DNA from: Aurantiochytrium sp. KH105
Taxonomy: Eukaryota > Sar > Bigyra > Thraustochytrida > Thraustochytriidae
Direction of reading: 5' to 3'
DNA length: 64,000 nt
Assembly (NCBI GenBank): GCA_003116975.1
Contig: BGKB01000018.1
Location: 124,001-188,000, forward strand
Position numbers and translations under genes: made by a program. The first letter of the stretch is position 1. Every line of letters begins with the position of its first letter. The notes under the pieces were generated by a model that saw only the letters and a program-made list of their open reading frames with translations, did no database searches and was not told the DNA's origin. Positions 1-9,368 of the stretch are shown here, in pieces.

Positions 1-2977
1 GTACACGCCCGAGCCGTCAATCGTCATCATTAGAATGAAAAGGCGGAGAGTATCGCGAGAAAGGACAAATCAAATCGTTCATGGTATAATGAACATTGAT
101 GCTCCTTGACAAAGTTCAGGACAAGACTCTTCATCAACATGTTCTCGTGAATCGGCACGAAAAGGAGAGCTTCGAATTTGCGGAAGACGCACATTGTTTG
201 CGCGATGCAAAGCCAGTGGGCAGACGCAAGCACCTTCGATGTCGATGGAGTCTCGAATCTCCAAGATGGCCAGCACACTAGGCAGCCAGGCAGCCAGCCA
301 GCAGCGAGCCAGACAGCAAGCCAGCGACTCAGAGCAGAGGACTTGCACAAACTGTGGCTAGCCAGGCCTCGCCGGGATGCCGCCTTCTTTGTTTTCGTCC
401 AGAGACTCACTCATCTTTGCCTCCAAAAGCTTGCTCGGCTTGCCCGTACCGAACGGCTAACGAGCAATCACGCTGGGTGGCGTCCGCGCAAGTACAGCCA
501 GCGCGGCGACCAGGCCTCGTTGCGGCCGCGGGCGCCGCCTTGCCTTCCTACCGCTCTCGGTTTACACCGTCGCTCTTTTTCCATTTCCCGAGTCCTCCCA
601 GGCCTTCGACCTGCCAGTCGATTCTCGGTGTAGTAGCAGCAGGGACCGTGACCAGGCCTCAACAGGTGCTCCATTCTCAGCCCTCAATCTTGCGTTTTCG
701 CTCTTTTCCGTCTCATTTCTTTTCTTTCGTCGCGGCTGCCAGTCGTTCGTTGGTATAGCTAAGCTAAGCTAGCTAGCTGTAGGTCAGTAGCTGCAGCTGA
801 TACGTTGCCAGGTTGCTTGCTTGCTTGCTTGCTTGGCATGGTTGGTTGCTTGGTTGGTTGTCCAAGGCAGGCGAAGCTGGGCGCTGGCAGCTAGCAGCAG
901 CTAGCTAGATGCAAGTTGCTTGAAAAAGAGCTCGAGTACTTGCCGGTTGTAGGAGGCAAGGCATGCAGACAGGCCCTTCTATCATACCTTCCTCTCCCGA
1001 GCGTCCGCAAGGGTATAACGCCGTACAAGCTCAACAACTAAAGCCGTTCCTTTGCGCTCCGAGCAGCCAGCACTCGCCTTTCGCCATAGCAGGAAGCGAG
1101 CATCCGTGGCCGGCCGGCCGGCCATGCAGATGCAGCTGCCTCGATCGATCGACCTTGGTCGTCGCAAGCCAAATAAAACTAGCTCGCGTGAGCACTGGCA
1201 GGCAGGCGGCTGGCTCGTCCACGGACGACTGCGTCTGATTGGTTGCCCGAGCGATACACCATCGCTCGCGTCCTGGCCGCTCTTTCCCGACCTCTTGCAC
1301 CTCATCTCGCACGCACTTTCTTTCTTTCCCAGCCAGGCGCGGCGCGATCACCTCCCCGCCCGTCCCCGCAACCGGTGGTCGCGAGCGCGATCTCGAGGGT
1401 CCCGGCGTGGACGTTCGTCCTCGTCCAGGCCTCGGCTTGAGGATGGATGGTCGCGGCCGGCCTGGCGCATCTTCGAAGGGGGAGAGCGTGGGGAAGAAGC
1501 TGGAAGCAGCAGCATGCGCGGGGGGCACAGAGAGCACAGACGGGGTTTCAGGTGTGCGTTCTGGGCCTTTCTATTCACCGGAGGCAGCCAGGCGCCTCCG
1601 GAGCGGCAGCGGCACGGCTCGACAATCTATCCAGCTATCTCCGGGCGTTTCTACCGCGCTTGGCAGCCAGAGAGAGAAGCGAAAGTGGCGACAGGGCTGG
1701 CGCGGCGGCGGGCAGGGCTGCTCGCGCTGGTGTGAAGATGGCGGGCGGAAGCGGCACGGATGGCTGACCCATGCTGGCTGGGCGCGGCAAACCGAGTCGG
1801 GTCGAGTCGAGTCGAGTCGAGCGATGTCGAGCGATGTCGAGGCGATCGAGCAAGTAGTGATCGCGTCCGCCCACACCTCGACACGCCCCGCAGCGGCAAA
1901 GCCGTATTGACCTGTAAAAGCTGGCAGCTTTCCGCAGACGAAGACTGTGGTTGCTCGGACGGACTGTCCCTCTTGGTCCACAGAACAAAGAGGACGCGCC
2001 ACGTTTCTTGTGAAAGGAAGACTTGTCCCGCAGCTGTGGACGAACTGCGGAATCGACCATCGACCAGTCCATATTACATACACCGCGGCAGGTACCGCAG
2101 CCAGCTGCAGCAATCAATCGATCGCTCAATCGATTGATCGATCGAGCGATCGATGGATCAATGGCTGGAGTGCGGCCGGCACTACGTACCACCCGTTCGT
2201 TCTTTCTCCGTTGCGCCTTCTCCAAAGCCACCGCGTGGGGTATGCTTGAGACCAGGATGTTCATTCTTCCGTGCCGCTGCAGCCGCACCGCACGTCCCTA
2301 CGGTACGCATTCGAGCATCCATCCAAGCCAGCGCAACCACTCGAACGCGCATTTCCATTCACATGTCAATCCTCTCCAAGTTGTAGTTGCGGCCGTGTGT
2401 GACCACCTCCAAAATAAAATATAAATCTGTCCCTGAACCCGCCGGAGCGGTGCAAGGGCGGCCAGCTTACACAATGTCGAAACGATACAGAGCGAGTTCG
2501 CTCCCGATAACCCTGCTCTTTTGCCCCCAACGCGCGCTGCACTACGTACGCACGCCCGCACGCGCGGTCGCCTCGGCCGGCTTCCGCACGGCACGGCGGC
2601 TCCGCGCAGCTCCGCGCAGCTCCGCTCGGCTCCGCTCGGCTCCGGCGGCCGCACGCGCCCGCAGCCTCCAGCGGCTCATTCGTGCCGCCTACTCCCCATT
2701 TATTACTCATATGTGCCGATTCGCCGCGCGCCTTTCCCCACCTCTCCCCACGGTCCCCGCATTTCATCCGCAGCGCCCCGCACTGCCTCTCTCTCTCCTG
2801 CCTCGTGCTCGTAGTCGCTCGCTCTCGCCCTGCGCCGCGCACGTTCGCCCACCTCGCGTTCTCGCGCCGCGCCTCTGCGGCGCCAGGTCCCGCGGGAGGG
2901 CCTGGCTGTGTCCGCGTCGCGCGGCGCGGTCAGGTCTTCCTGCCCGCTTGCCCACTCACCGCGCCGATCCCGGGCGG
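1..2977. other. Intergenic, GC-rich simple-repeat DNA
   Basis: I see no supportable gene here. The long open frames on both strands are a by-product of high GC and give low-complexity Arg/Ala/Pro/Ser translations. The stretch holds many short tandem repeats: GCTT units at about 816-834, CTAG/AGCT runs near 765-780 and 900, GGCC units at about 1107-1122, TCGAG units at about 1800-1822, CGAT runs near 2115-2155, and paired 10-bp units at about 2595-2645. The extreme left end (about 30-200) is less GC-rich and has a minus-strand frame ending in a stop at 30 that could be the last piece of a gene lying to the left, but nothing in it is recognisable. Confidence 0.6.
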
Positions 2978-5056
2978 ATGGGTGGTCGCGCCTTCGCCCC
3001 TGCCGCTGGCCGCTGCCGCACGCAGTGCGCAGGAAGAAGCAGCTGCGGGCCGCTGGCGGCGGCGGGAAAGACCCCACGGGCGAACCATCAAGAAAAGAAA
3101 AAAAAAAAAAACCTAGCCGCCGCCCCGAGTCGCCGCTTCGCTTCGCGTTTCAAAAACCCGTGCTGCAAGTAGCAGCTGCAGCAGCAGCAGCAGCAAAACG
3201 TAAATCCCAGAGCTCGAGCTCGCCGCCGCCGCCTCGCGCTCGCGCCCACCAGCTGCGCTGCGCTACCCGCCGCGTCCAGCTGCTGCTGCAGAGCGCGCGC
3301 GGCTGCGGACCGGAGCAGCGGAGGGAAGCAGAGAAGGTGGGCAGTACCCGAGCGCGACGGGCTCAAAGTCTGCCGTGCCGCGCCGCACGGGACCGAGCGA
3401 GTAGTAGAGTTTCAAATTTCAAACCTCGTCCGCTCGCTCGCTCGCGTGGTCTCTCTCTCTCTCTCTCTCCGCCGCGTCTCCCCGCGCAGCAGAGCAGAGC
3501 AGAGCAGAGCAGAACAGAATCTACTTCTCGCACCTCGGTGGAGCTCTCGCGCGTCTGCGTGTCCATACATTCGCGCGCTCGATCCCTCCGCCGAGCATCG
3601 AACCGACCGTCATTCGATCAAGCGATCGTCGATCCATCCGCCCGCCGATCGATCGCTCGCTCGATCCATCGCTCGATCCCTCGCCGCCCCTTCGGTCCAT
3701 CCTTCGATCCCCAGGCGGCGATCGACCGACCGGCCGACGCGGAGGCACGTCCTCCCGCGCGGACAGACCCGAGTCCCGCCGCACGGAGCCGCGCCGCGCC
3801 TGCGAGCGAGCGAGCGAGCGAGCGGGCGAGCGTACGTACGTACGTACGTGTGCGTGCATCGATCCGGAGACCGGGCCCGAGCTCGCGCGCGTTCGGACCG
3901 CCGAGCAAGCAAGCCACTGCCAGCCGCGGCAAAGCGCAAAGAGAGAGCGAGCGGCAGCCGCGCCGCGCCGGCGCCGCGCCCGAGCACGCGGAGCGGGACG
4001 CAGCGGAGACAGGCCGCCGCTGCGTGACGCGGAGAGGGGAGCGGGACGGCCGGCCGGCCGGCGCCGCAGCCGCTCGTCGAGGGTTGAGCGGTCGAATCCA
4101 GCCTCGCATCCATCCCATCTGAGCTGATCGGGTCTGAGCTTATCTGAGCTGCTCTTTCGCAACGCAGCACCCGCGCTAGCGCCCGCGACCGCGACGGCGC
4201 AAGGCAGCCAGGCAGGCGGCGTCTCTCTGCGCGCGTGCGCAAGGTCGCCCTTGAGGCGGATCTCGTGCTCGAGCTGCAGACGCAGGAGCAAGAGCAAGAG
4301 CAGCAGCAGCTCGTGTACAACCACGAGCACAAGCACAGCAACGAGGAGAGGAACGAGGTCGCACCGCGTCCCTCGCTGTCGCGTTGCTCTGCTTTTGCGT
4401 TGCGACGCAGGGCAGGTCAGGACTGGGTCGACAGCCAGAACCCGAGCTTCGCCGCGGCAGCGCCTGTGATTCCGAAGAGGAAGGTGCCCGGCGAGGGCAG
4501 GAAGCACCGGGCGTTGCGGAAGGTCAAGGCGCACGTGCGCACGTGCAGTACGAGGTACGCTCGGAAGGTCCGCGACCAGGCGCGCGCTCGCGGCTGCGCT
4601 TGACTGGCGTCTTGCACGCAAACCACCCTTGCGTAAGGGAAGGAGGGGGCGAAAAGGGACAGAACGGGTCGGCACGTGACGGCACGGGACGCGAGAGCGT
4701 GAGAACGGCACGGCACTAGCAGCAGCCAGCGAGGTAGCCAGGCAGCCGGCCAGGAAGGCAGCTAGCGCAGCTGACCTTCCGTCAGACAGAGAGCCTCCCG
4801 AGGAGAAAGGAGAAGGAGAAGAAGGAGACTTTGCCGCAACGCGGCGCAGTGGAAGGAAGGAAGAGCGCCCGTCGGTCGGGTAGTCACAGCCTCCGATTCA
4901 GGTAGGAGAGCCTGTCTGGCCAGCGAGCCCACCAGCCAGCCAAACGCAGCCACCTCTCGCTTCCCCAAGACCGATCGCAGGTTGGAGCAGTCGCCAATCA
5001 CTCATTCGCTGAGCTTTGTGTTGACGCGCCAACAGACGGCGGACGGCGCGAGGCTG
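2978..5056 (+). promoter_or_regulatory. ATG-free GC-rich leader upstream of the Cys-rich gene
   Basis: After an ATG at 2978 there is no ATG on the plus strand until 5057, the first ATG of the following gene. The segment contains AG/AGC runs (about 3485-3515), CT runs (about 3450-3470), CGAT/TCGATC runs (about 3610-3680) and a GTAC run (about 3833-3850). A possible intron runs from a GTACGC donor at 4555 to a CAG acceptor ending at 4980. It would join an ATG-less open frame (4148-4554) in phase to the frame that contains the next gene. I read the whole block as a long leader or promoter, possibly spliced. This is an inference from the ATG depletion. Confidence 0.45.
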
Positions 5057-5596
5057 ATGGAGCAAATCCGATACCGCCAAGAGGAGGAGCGCGAGGAGAG
5101 AGAGCTCCGTAAGCAGCACAAAAAGCTCGCAGCAGAAATGCCCTTCCGTGAGGAGGCGAGCATGCCGCTGCGCACGCAATCCGTGTCACCGGCAGCGTCC
5201 GACATGCTGCCCCTTCGCAAGGGCATCTTCAGGTCACGGAGCAATCCAGAGACGCTCGGCGTCGACACCTCCGCACGAGAAACGAGCAGCGGCCGCAACG
5301 CTGTCAAGCCAAGAATCAGCCCCAGACGACTTGACTCGCGCTGGAGCATGAAAAACTGCGACAACTGCCACATGGTCTTTGTCGGCGAGGGAACGTGCTG
5401 CTCTCGAGAGTGCGAACTCTGCCTCGAGCTGCGCGAGCACCCGAGCAAGGTGGCGCATCTCGTAGAGACCCCAGAGCCGCACACCGACTCGCCCTCCCCC
5501 ACAGGCTACATTTCTTACGACGTATGGAACGTCTCTCCATCCCAAGGCCTCAATGATGAGTTCACCTTTACACGCTACACGAGCGGCGATGTTTAA
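5057..5596 (+). CDS. Small Cys-rich protein, putative zinc-binding, function unknown
   Basis: The protein has 179 residues when started at the first in-frame ATG; the frame is open upstream to 4775 but has no earlier ATG, so an upstream coding exon is not excluded. The N-terminus (1-30) is charged and probably helical. Residues 31-95 are polar and Ser/Arg-rich. A compact Cys cluster follows: C101, C104, C114, C115, C119 and C122, in the pattern CxxC, then CCSxEC. The spacing resembles FCS-type or TRASH-like treble-clef zinc sites, where a CxxC pair is followed by a CSxEC element. The tail is acidic with several Tyr. I do not recognise an orthologue. Zinc binding is inferred from cysteine spacing alone. 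The stop codon is followed directly by a 78-bp tandem repeat. Confidence 0.6.
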   Translation: MEQIRYRQEEEREERELRKQHKKLAAEMPFREEASMPLRTQSVSPAASDMLPLRKGIFRSRSNPETLGVDTSARETSSGRNAVKPRISPRRLDSRWSMKNCDNCHMVFVGEGTCCSRECELCLELREHPSKVAHLVETPEPHTDSPSPTGYISYDVWNVSPSQGLNDEFTFTRYTSGDV

Positions 5597-5615
5597 TCGT
5601 TATCTCTTTGCGGAC

Positions 5616-5771
5616 CTGCATGCGACAAGCAAGTCTTGCGAGCATCGTCATTGATTCGTTCGCTTTCCAGAGGCTTGCTTGTTTTTCGACCTTCTGCATG
5701 CGACGAGCAAGTCTTGCGAGCATCGTCATTGATTCGTTCGCTTTCCAGAGGCTTGCTTGTTTTTCGACCTT
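5616..5771. repeat. 78-bp tandem repeat, two copies
   Basis: Copy 1 is 5616-5693 and copy 2 is 5694-5771. The two differ at only a few bases, visibly CAAGC versus GAGC near the start. It lies directly downstream of the stop codon at 5596, probably within the 3' untranslated region of that gene. Confidence 0.9.
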
Positions 5772-5968
5772 CTATTTTGCCCCCATCTGCATTCTTTTCA
5801 ACGCACCGCGCGCCTTGTGCGACCGAATGCCCGGTCACCAAGCTGCGTCTTGCACCCTGTACTACTACAACTTCGACTAAAACCAAGACAAAAGAGTCTT
5901 TTTCTTCATTTCGATCATTTTTATAGCCTTGCGATTCGAGTTCACCATGCATTGACGGGGTGGTGAGC

Positions 5969-6040
5969 GACATCCAACTCGTTTCAACCTTCGACATCCA
6001 ACTCATTTCAACCTTCGACATCCAACTCATTTCAACCTTC
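5969..6040. repeat. 24-bp tandem repeat, three copies
   Basis: Copies are 5969-5992, 5993-6016 and 6017-6040, each beginning GACATCCAACTC and ending in CAACCTTC. Copy 1 differs from the other two by one base (G for A after CTC). Confidence 0.9.
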
Positions 6041-6789
6041 TTTTTGTGTCGCGCTCTTTCGTGGGAAGCCTTGAAAAAGAGCGCAACGGAAACTCTCTCT
6101 CTTTCAGTCTATAGGCCTATCCTTTTTTCTTTCCACCTTGGCATGAAAAAATCACAGAAAGCTCCACAGAGTCAATCTTTACGAGTTCCCGCAATACGGC
6201 AACCCGGAATTCTTTCGTCCCACATCTTCTCCAATGAGCTCATCCTCCATCATTTCTCCTACCTTCGCCCATCACGAATCCATTCCTGGACGTCGCCTCC
6301 GTTGCCGCCATCGCGGGCCTTACGGCACGCATGCCATCGACCCTGCCACTGCATGGCATCATGCCGCTTTACACCTACCTTCCAGGATCCCAGATTATCC
6401 TCGCTTGGTCGCGACGGCGAAATTTCTTGCGCGCCCGCCTTACTGGCCCCCTTGCGCGCCGTTGGCCGCGATGGCGGCGTTAAGGCGCGCCGTGCCCTGC
6501 TCACTGTCAATCTCCTTCACGTCGGGCTGGCGAGTGGGTTCTTCGCGAGCCGCGGCGGACCTTCATCTCGCGCCGCGCAGCCAGGCCGCCAGCGAGCCAG
6601 CCTCGCCGGGCCTCGCGCGCAGCAGCAGCGGCAGGCCGAGTCCGAGCGCCCGCCTCGCCAGCTTTCGCCTCGTTTCGTCTCGCCGGCGCCAGGGCGCGAC
6701 CGCGCGGGGGAGTGGCGCAGACGTGGGCAGCGAGCCTTCGAGCGAATCTGGCGTATCTGCAGCGGAGGCGAAACGAAGAAGCGCGCGAC

Positions 6790-6835
6790 ATTGCATTGTA
6801 TTGCATTGCACTGCATTGCATTGCATTGCATTGCA
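6790..6835 (+). repeat. ATTGC pentanucleotide repeat touching a start codon
   Basis: About nine ATTGC-like units (variants ATTGT and ACTGC) run up to three bases before the ATG at 6838, so the repeat must form the end of the 5' untranslated region. The initiation context immediately after it is ACCATGG, a strong Kozak match. Confidence 0.85.
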
Positions 6836-6837
6836 CC

Positions 6838-8088
6838 ATGGACTTTTCCATCGTGGGCAAGACGCTCGTCGCGGCGGGCAAGATCAACCAGATGCTGCAC
6901 CCGAGCTATCGCCACATTCTCCCGGCCACGGCAGCCTTCGTGTCGCAGCCCATGGTGCTCGGCGTGGCGAGCCTCGTGGCGGTGGCAGTCTTTGCTCAGG
7001 GCTCGCGCAAAAGGCTGCGTCCTGACGAAGAATCCGCCTTGGTCATCGTCGCCGCGCCGCAGCCCACCTCCAAAAAGAGACGCTGCACGGAAAAGATCTT
7101 GCTGCTCAGCAATGGCAACACGCTCGACGACGAGACAAGCGAGACAAAATCCGCAACGCCTGGATTGAATGAAACTCTCGCAGAAGAAAAAGCAGACATC
7201 GCGGAGCGCGGCGATCAGGGCGCCTTGTCCATTGCATCCTCCAGCCTCCTCGAAGCTTCAAATCGCGGCACAGCCGAACCTCAAGAAGGCAATGCCAAGA
7301 TCAGCGAAAAAGAAGATGAACATGAAGAAGACCAAAGTCAAGAAAAAAGTGGGGCAAAAACCGTAAAAGATCAAGATCAAGGTCAAGAACAAGAAGATGC
7401 CGACAATGGAGGAGGAGGAGGAGAAGGAGATGAAGATGAAGATGAAGATGACAGTGAAGAGGAATCGCTTTCCAATCTCCACAACGACGCCAGCGAAATC
7501 ACCCATCGAGACCGCATGAACGCTTACAACCCCACTTCCCCCAGCAATCACAGCAGAGACGACGGCAGCAGTCTCTCGTCAGAGTCAAGTGGCTTTGACT
7601 GGGACGAGGAGCACCAGCACACCCAATATCACCACGCGGAAAGTGAATCAGAAAACCCCGACCGCGACGAAGAGAGCCTCATCGACGACAACATCGACGA
7701 CAGCGACAGCGACAGCAACGACGATGGCGACATCGTCGATCAACACAGCAATGCCGAAAGCCACTCCAGCGCGTCGGAATCCTCAAGCGACCAAGCAAAT
7801 CATCGGGATGAGTCCCGAGAAGAGGAAATTGCCAAGGCCATGGTAGCAACGGTCACGCGCAGCTTAACGCTCGACCTTTCGATTGATGATAGCAGCAGCG
7901 AAGTGAGCAACTGCGACGAAAAGGAAGACAACAGACGAGAAACATTGACGGATGCCGAAAATACAAGTGCGCAAAGCAACCTTGGCGCCATGGCTCCTGG
8001 CCTCGACCAAACTGTCAGGCGATGTCGACCAGGCCCCAAGTCAGCAGCCTCCGTCACAGCTCCCCAAAATTTCATCGATCTCTCTTGA
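6838..8088 (+). CDS. Acidic Ser/Asp/Glu-rich protein with N-terminal membrane segment
   Basis: The protein has 416 residues. The start at 6838 has a perfect ACCATGG context; the frame is open upstream only through the ATTGC repeat. Residues about 20-56 are hydrophobic, with a probable membrane span near 36-55, followed by a basic stop-transfer stretch (RKRLRP). The remaining roughly 350 residues are strongly acidic and Ser-rich and look intrinsically disordered, with an E/D run near 190-215 and long Asp/Ser stretches near 255-345. No catalytic domain is visible. I infer a membrane-anchored protein with a long disordered tail. The organelle cannot be told from sequence. It converges on the next minus-strand gene with an 88-nt gap. 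Confidence 0.7.
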   Translation: MDFSIVGKTLVAAGKINQMLHPSYRHILPATAAFVSQPMVLGVASLVAVAVFAQGSRKRLRPDEESALVIVAAPQPTSKKRRCTEKILLLSNGNTLDDETSETKSATPGLNETLAEEKADIAERGDQGALSIASSSLLEASNRGTAEPQEGNAKISEKEDEHEEDQSQEKSGAKTVKDQDQGQEQEDADNGGGGGEGDEDEDEDDSEEESLSNLHNDASEITHRDRMNAYNPTSPSNHSRDDGSSLSSESSGFDWDEEHQHTQYHHAESESENPDRDEESLIDDNIDDSDSDSNDDGDIVDQHSNAESHSSASESSSDQANHRDESREEEIAKAMVATVTRSLTLDLSIDDSSSEVSNCDEKEDNRRETLTDAENTSAQSNLGAMAPGLDQTVRRCRPGPKSAASVTAPQNFIDLS

Positions 8089-8176
8089 TCATGGCATTCA
8101 AAAGATTTGGCGCTCTTCACGGGGGTAAAGTCAAGCTTCGCAAAACAAATATCACATTTCATAGGTCACATTTCGT

Positions 8177-9103
8177 CTACCTTCGAGGCGCACACCGCGC
8201 TCCTTGTCGCCCGCTGCGCAACTCTTGCAAGCTCAGGCTCACTTGATCCAAGAGGTGATGATGCCGCTGCATGCGCATGATGCTCTCGTCCCGCTTCGCT
8301 ACGGCTGCTTCACTCTCTGCGAGGCTGTGCTCCGTCGCAGCAAGACGCGCCTCCAAACGAAGAACTTGGCCAGACAGCTGCTCCACCTGTGCGTCGCGCG
8401 ACTCAAGCAAAGTCCGAAATTCCTGCAAGTCTGTCGCGTTCGCCCTCGCCTTCGACATGTATTCCTGGCTACACGCTTGAGCCTCCAAAAGCCTCCGCTC
8501 GAGGTCTTCGACACGTTCGGCATGAGCCGCCTCGCACGTTTGCACAGTCCTGCGTACATCCTCTTGCAGCTGCTGCGCAGCCTTGTGCGAGGCCTTTTGG
8601 TTTTCACGGAGTCGACCCGTCAGCTCCTCCTCTCGTTGCTTTAGGTTTGCAATCTCAAGACGAGAATTCTCAAGTTCCTTGGCAATGATTTCCGCCGCTC
8701 TTTCCGCTTCAATACGCGCGTTGGCCTCTGAGCGAAGCGTCTGTAGCCGTTCTTCTCGTGCTTCGTACTTGGCAACCGCCTCTTGAGCTCGCGCGGCTTC
8801 TTGATCCGCGCGACGCCTTGCATTGGCAAGAGCAGCCCCGATCACGTCACAAATCTCTCTCGCGGAGCGGGACTCCACATGCGGAACGTCGACGAGAAGC
8901 GCAAGACGCTGGCGAAGAGATGCTTGCTCGTCTTCAAACCGCAGTTGCTCAAGCTTGGCATTGTGTTTTGCTTGTGCCAAATTGTCCTGCAAGTCCGCAT
9001 TCTCTCTGCGCAGATCTGCCACCTTGTCTTGGCACACGAAAAGGAACGAGCGCGTTGCGCGCAAAATAGCCTCCTCTTCGTCCTCGCAGTGCTCCGGTTC
9101 CAT
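8177..9103 (-). CDS. Coiled-coil protein, function unknown
   Basis: The protein has 308 residues when started at the ATG at 9103 (context AACATGG), which begins an acidic N-terminus. A longer frame exists upstream but uses no better-placed ATG and its residues look non-coding. From about residue 20 to 295 the sequence is almost continuous coiled coil, rich in Glu, Ala, Arg, Gln and Leu, with few helix breakers except a short break near 85-100. The last residues are basic. There is no motor, kinase or SMC head, so it is a structural or scaffold candidate; comparable proteins occur at centrosomes, flagella and Golgi. It lies 265 nt downstream of PPIL4 on the same strand. Confidence 0.7.
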   Translation of the reverse strand: MEPEHCEDEEEAILRATRSFLFVCQDKVADLRRENADLQDNLAQAKHNAKLEQLRFEDEQASLRQRLALLVDVPHVESRSAREICDVIGAALANARRRADQEAARAQEAVAKYEAREERLQTLRSEANARIEAERAAEIIAKELENSRLEIANLKQREEELTGRLRENQKASHKAAQQLQEDVRRTVQTCEAAHAERVEDLERRLLEAQACSQEYMSKARANATDLQEFRTLLESRDAQVEQLSGQVLRLEARLAATEHSLAESEAAVAKRDESIMRMQRHHHLLDQVSLSLQELRSGRQGARCAPRR

Positions 9104-9368
9104 GTTCACCAACACCTTGCAAAAGGAATAATGACGCTTGCAGCAGCAGCGCAAGACAGTGTAGCAGTCGCGCGTTCCAAGGCTGCGTGCGCGTACGGAC
9201 GCCTGTCTGTCTGGCTTGCACGCCTCAGGCGCTCTCAACCAAAAGAAAAGAAAGAAAGGAAAAAGGAGGCCAAACCTGAAATGTAGCCGTTGTGAATTGG
9301 GGTTGCGCAGATTTGATTTCGCCCAGAGGGAACGGTGGCGGCTGGGCCTCAATCTTTTTTACAAAGGA

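Larger units (their letters stand above)
5597..6837. other. Intergenic with two minisatellites
   Basis: This region lies between two plus-strand genes. It contains a two-copy 78-bp tandem repeat (5616-5771) and a three-copy 24-bp repeat (5969-6040). A minus-strand frame of 145 codons with an ATG at 6030 and a stop at 5593 crosses both repeats in frame, because 78 and 24 are multiples of three. Its product has repeated segments and no recognisable domain, so I do not call it a gene. The downstream half (6200-6780) is GC-rich and probably the promoter of the next gene. Confidence 0.55.

Noticed and set aside
2908-4122. 404-codon plus-strand frame in the left GC-rich region
   Set aside because: No ATG, Arg/Ser/Pro/Ala low complexity and many simple repeats; explained by GC content.
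1-4700. Tandem simple repeats considered as CRISPR or telomeric arrays
   Set aside because: Units are 4-10 bp without spacers, differ from place to place, and there are no cas genes or true telomere arrays.
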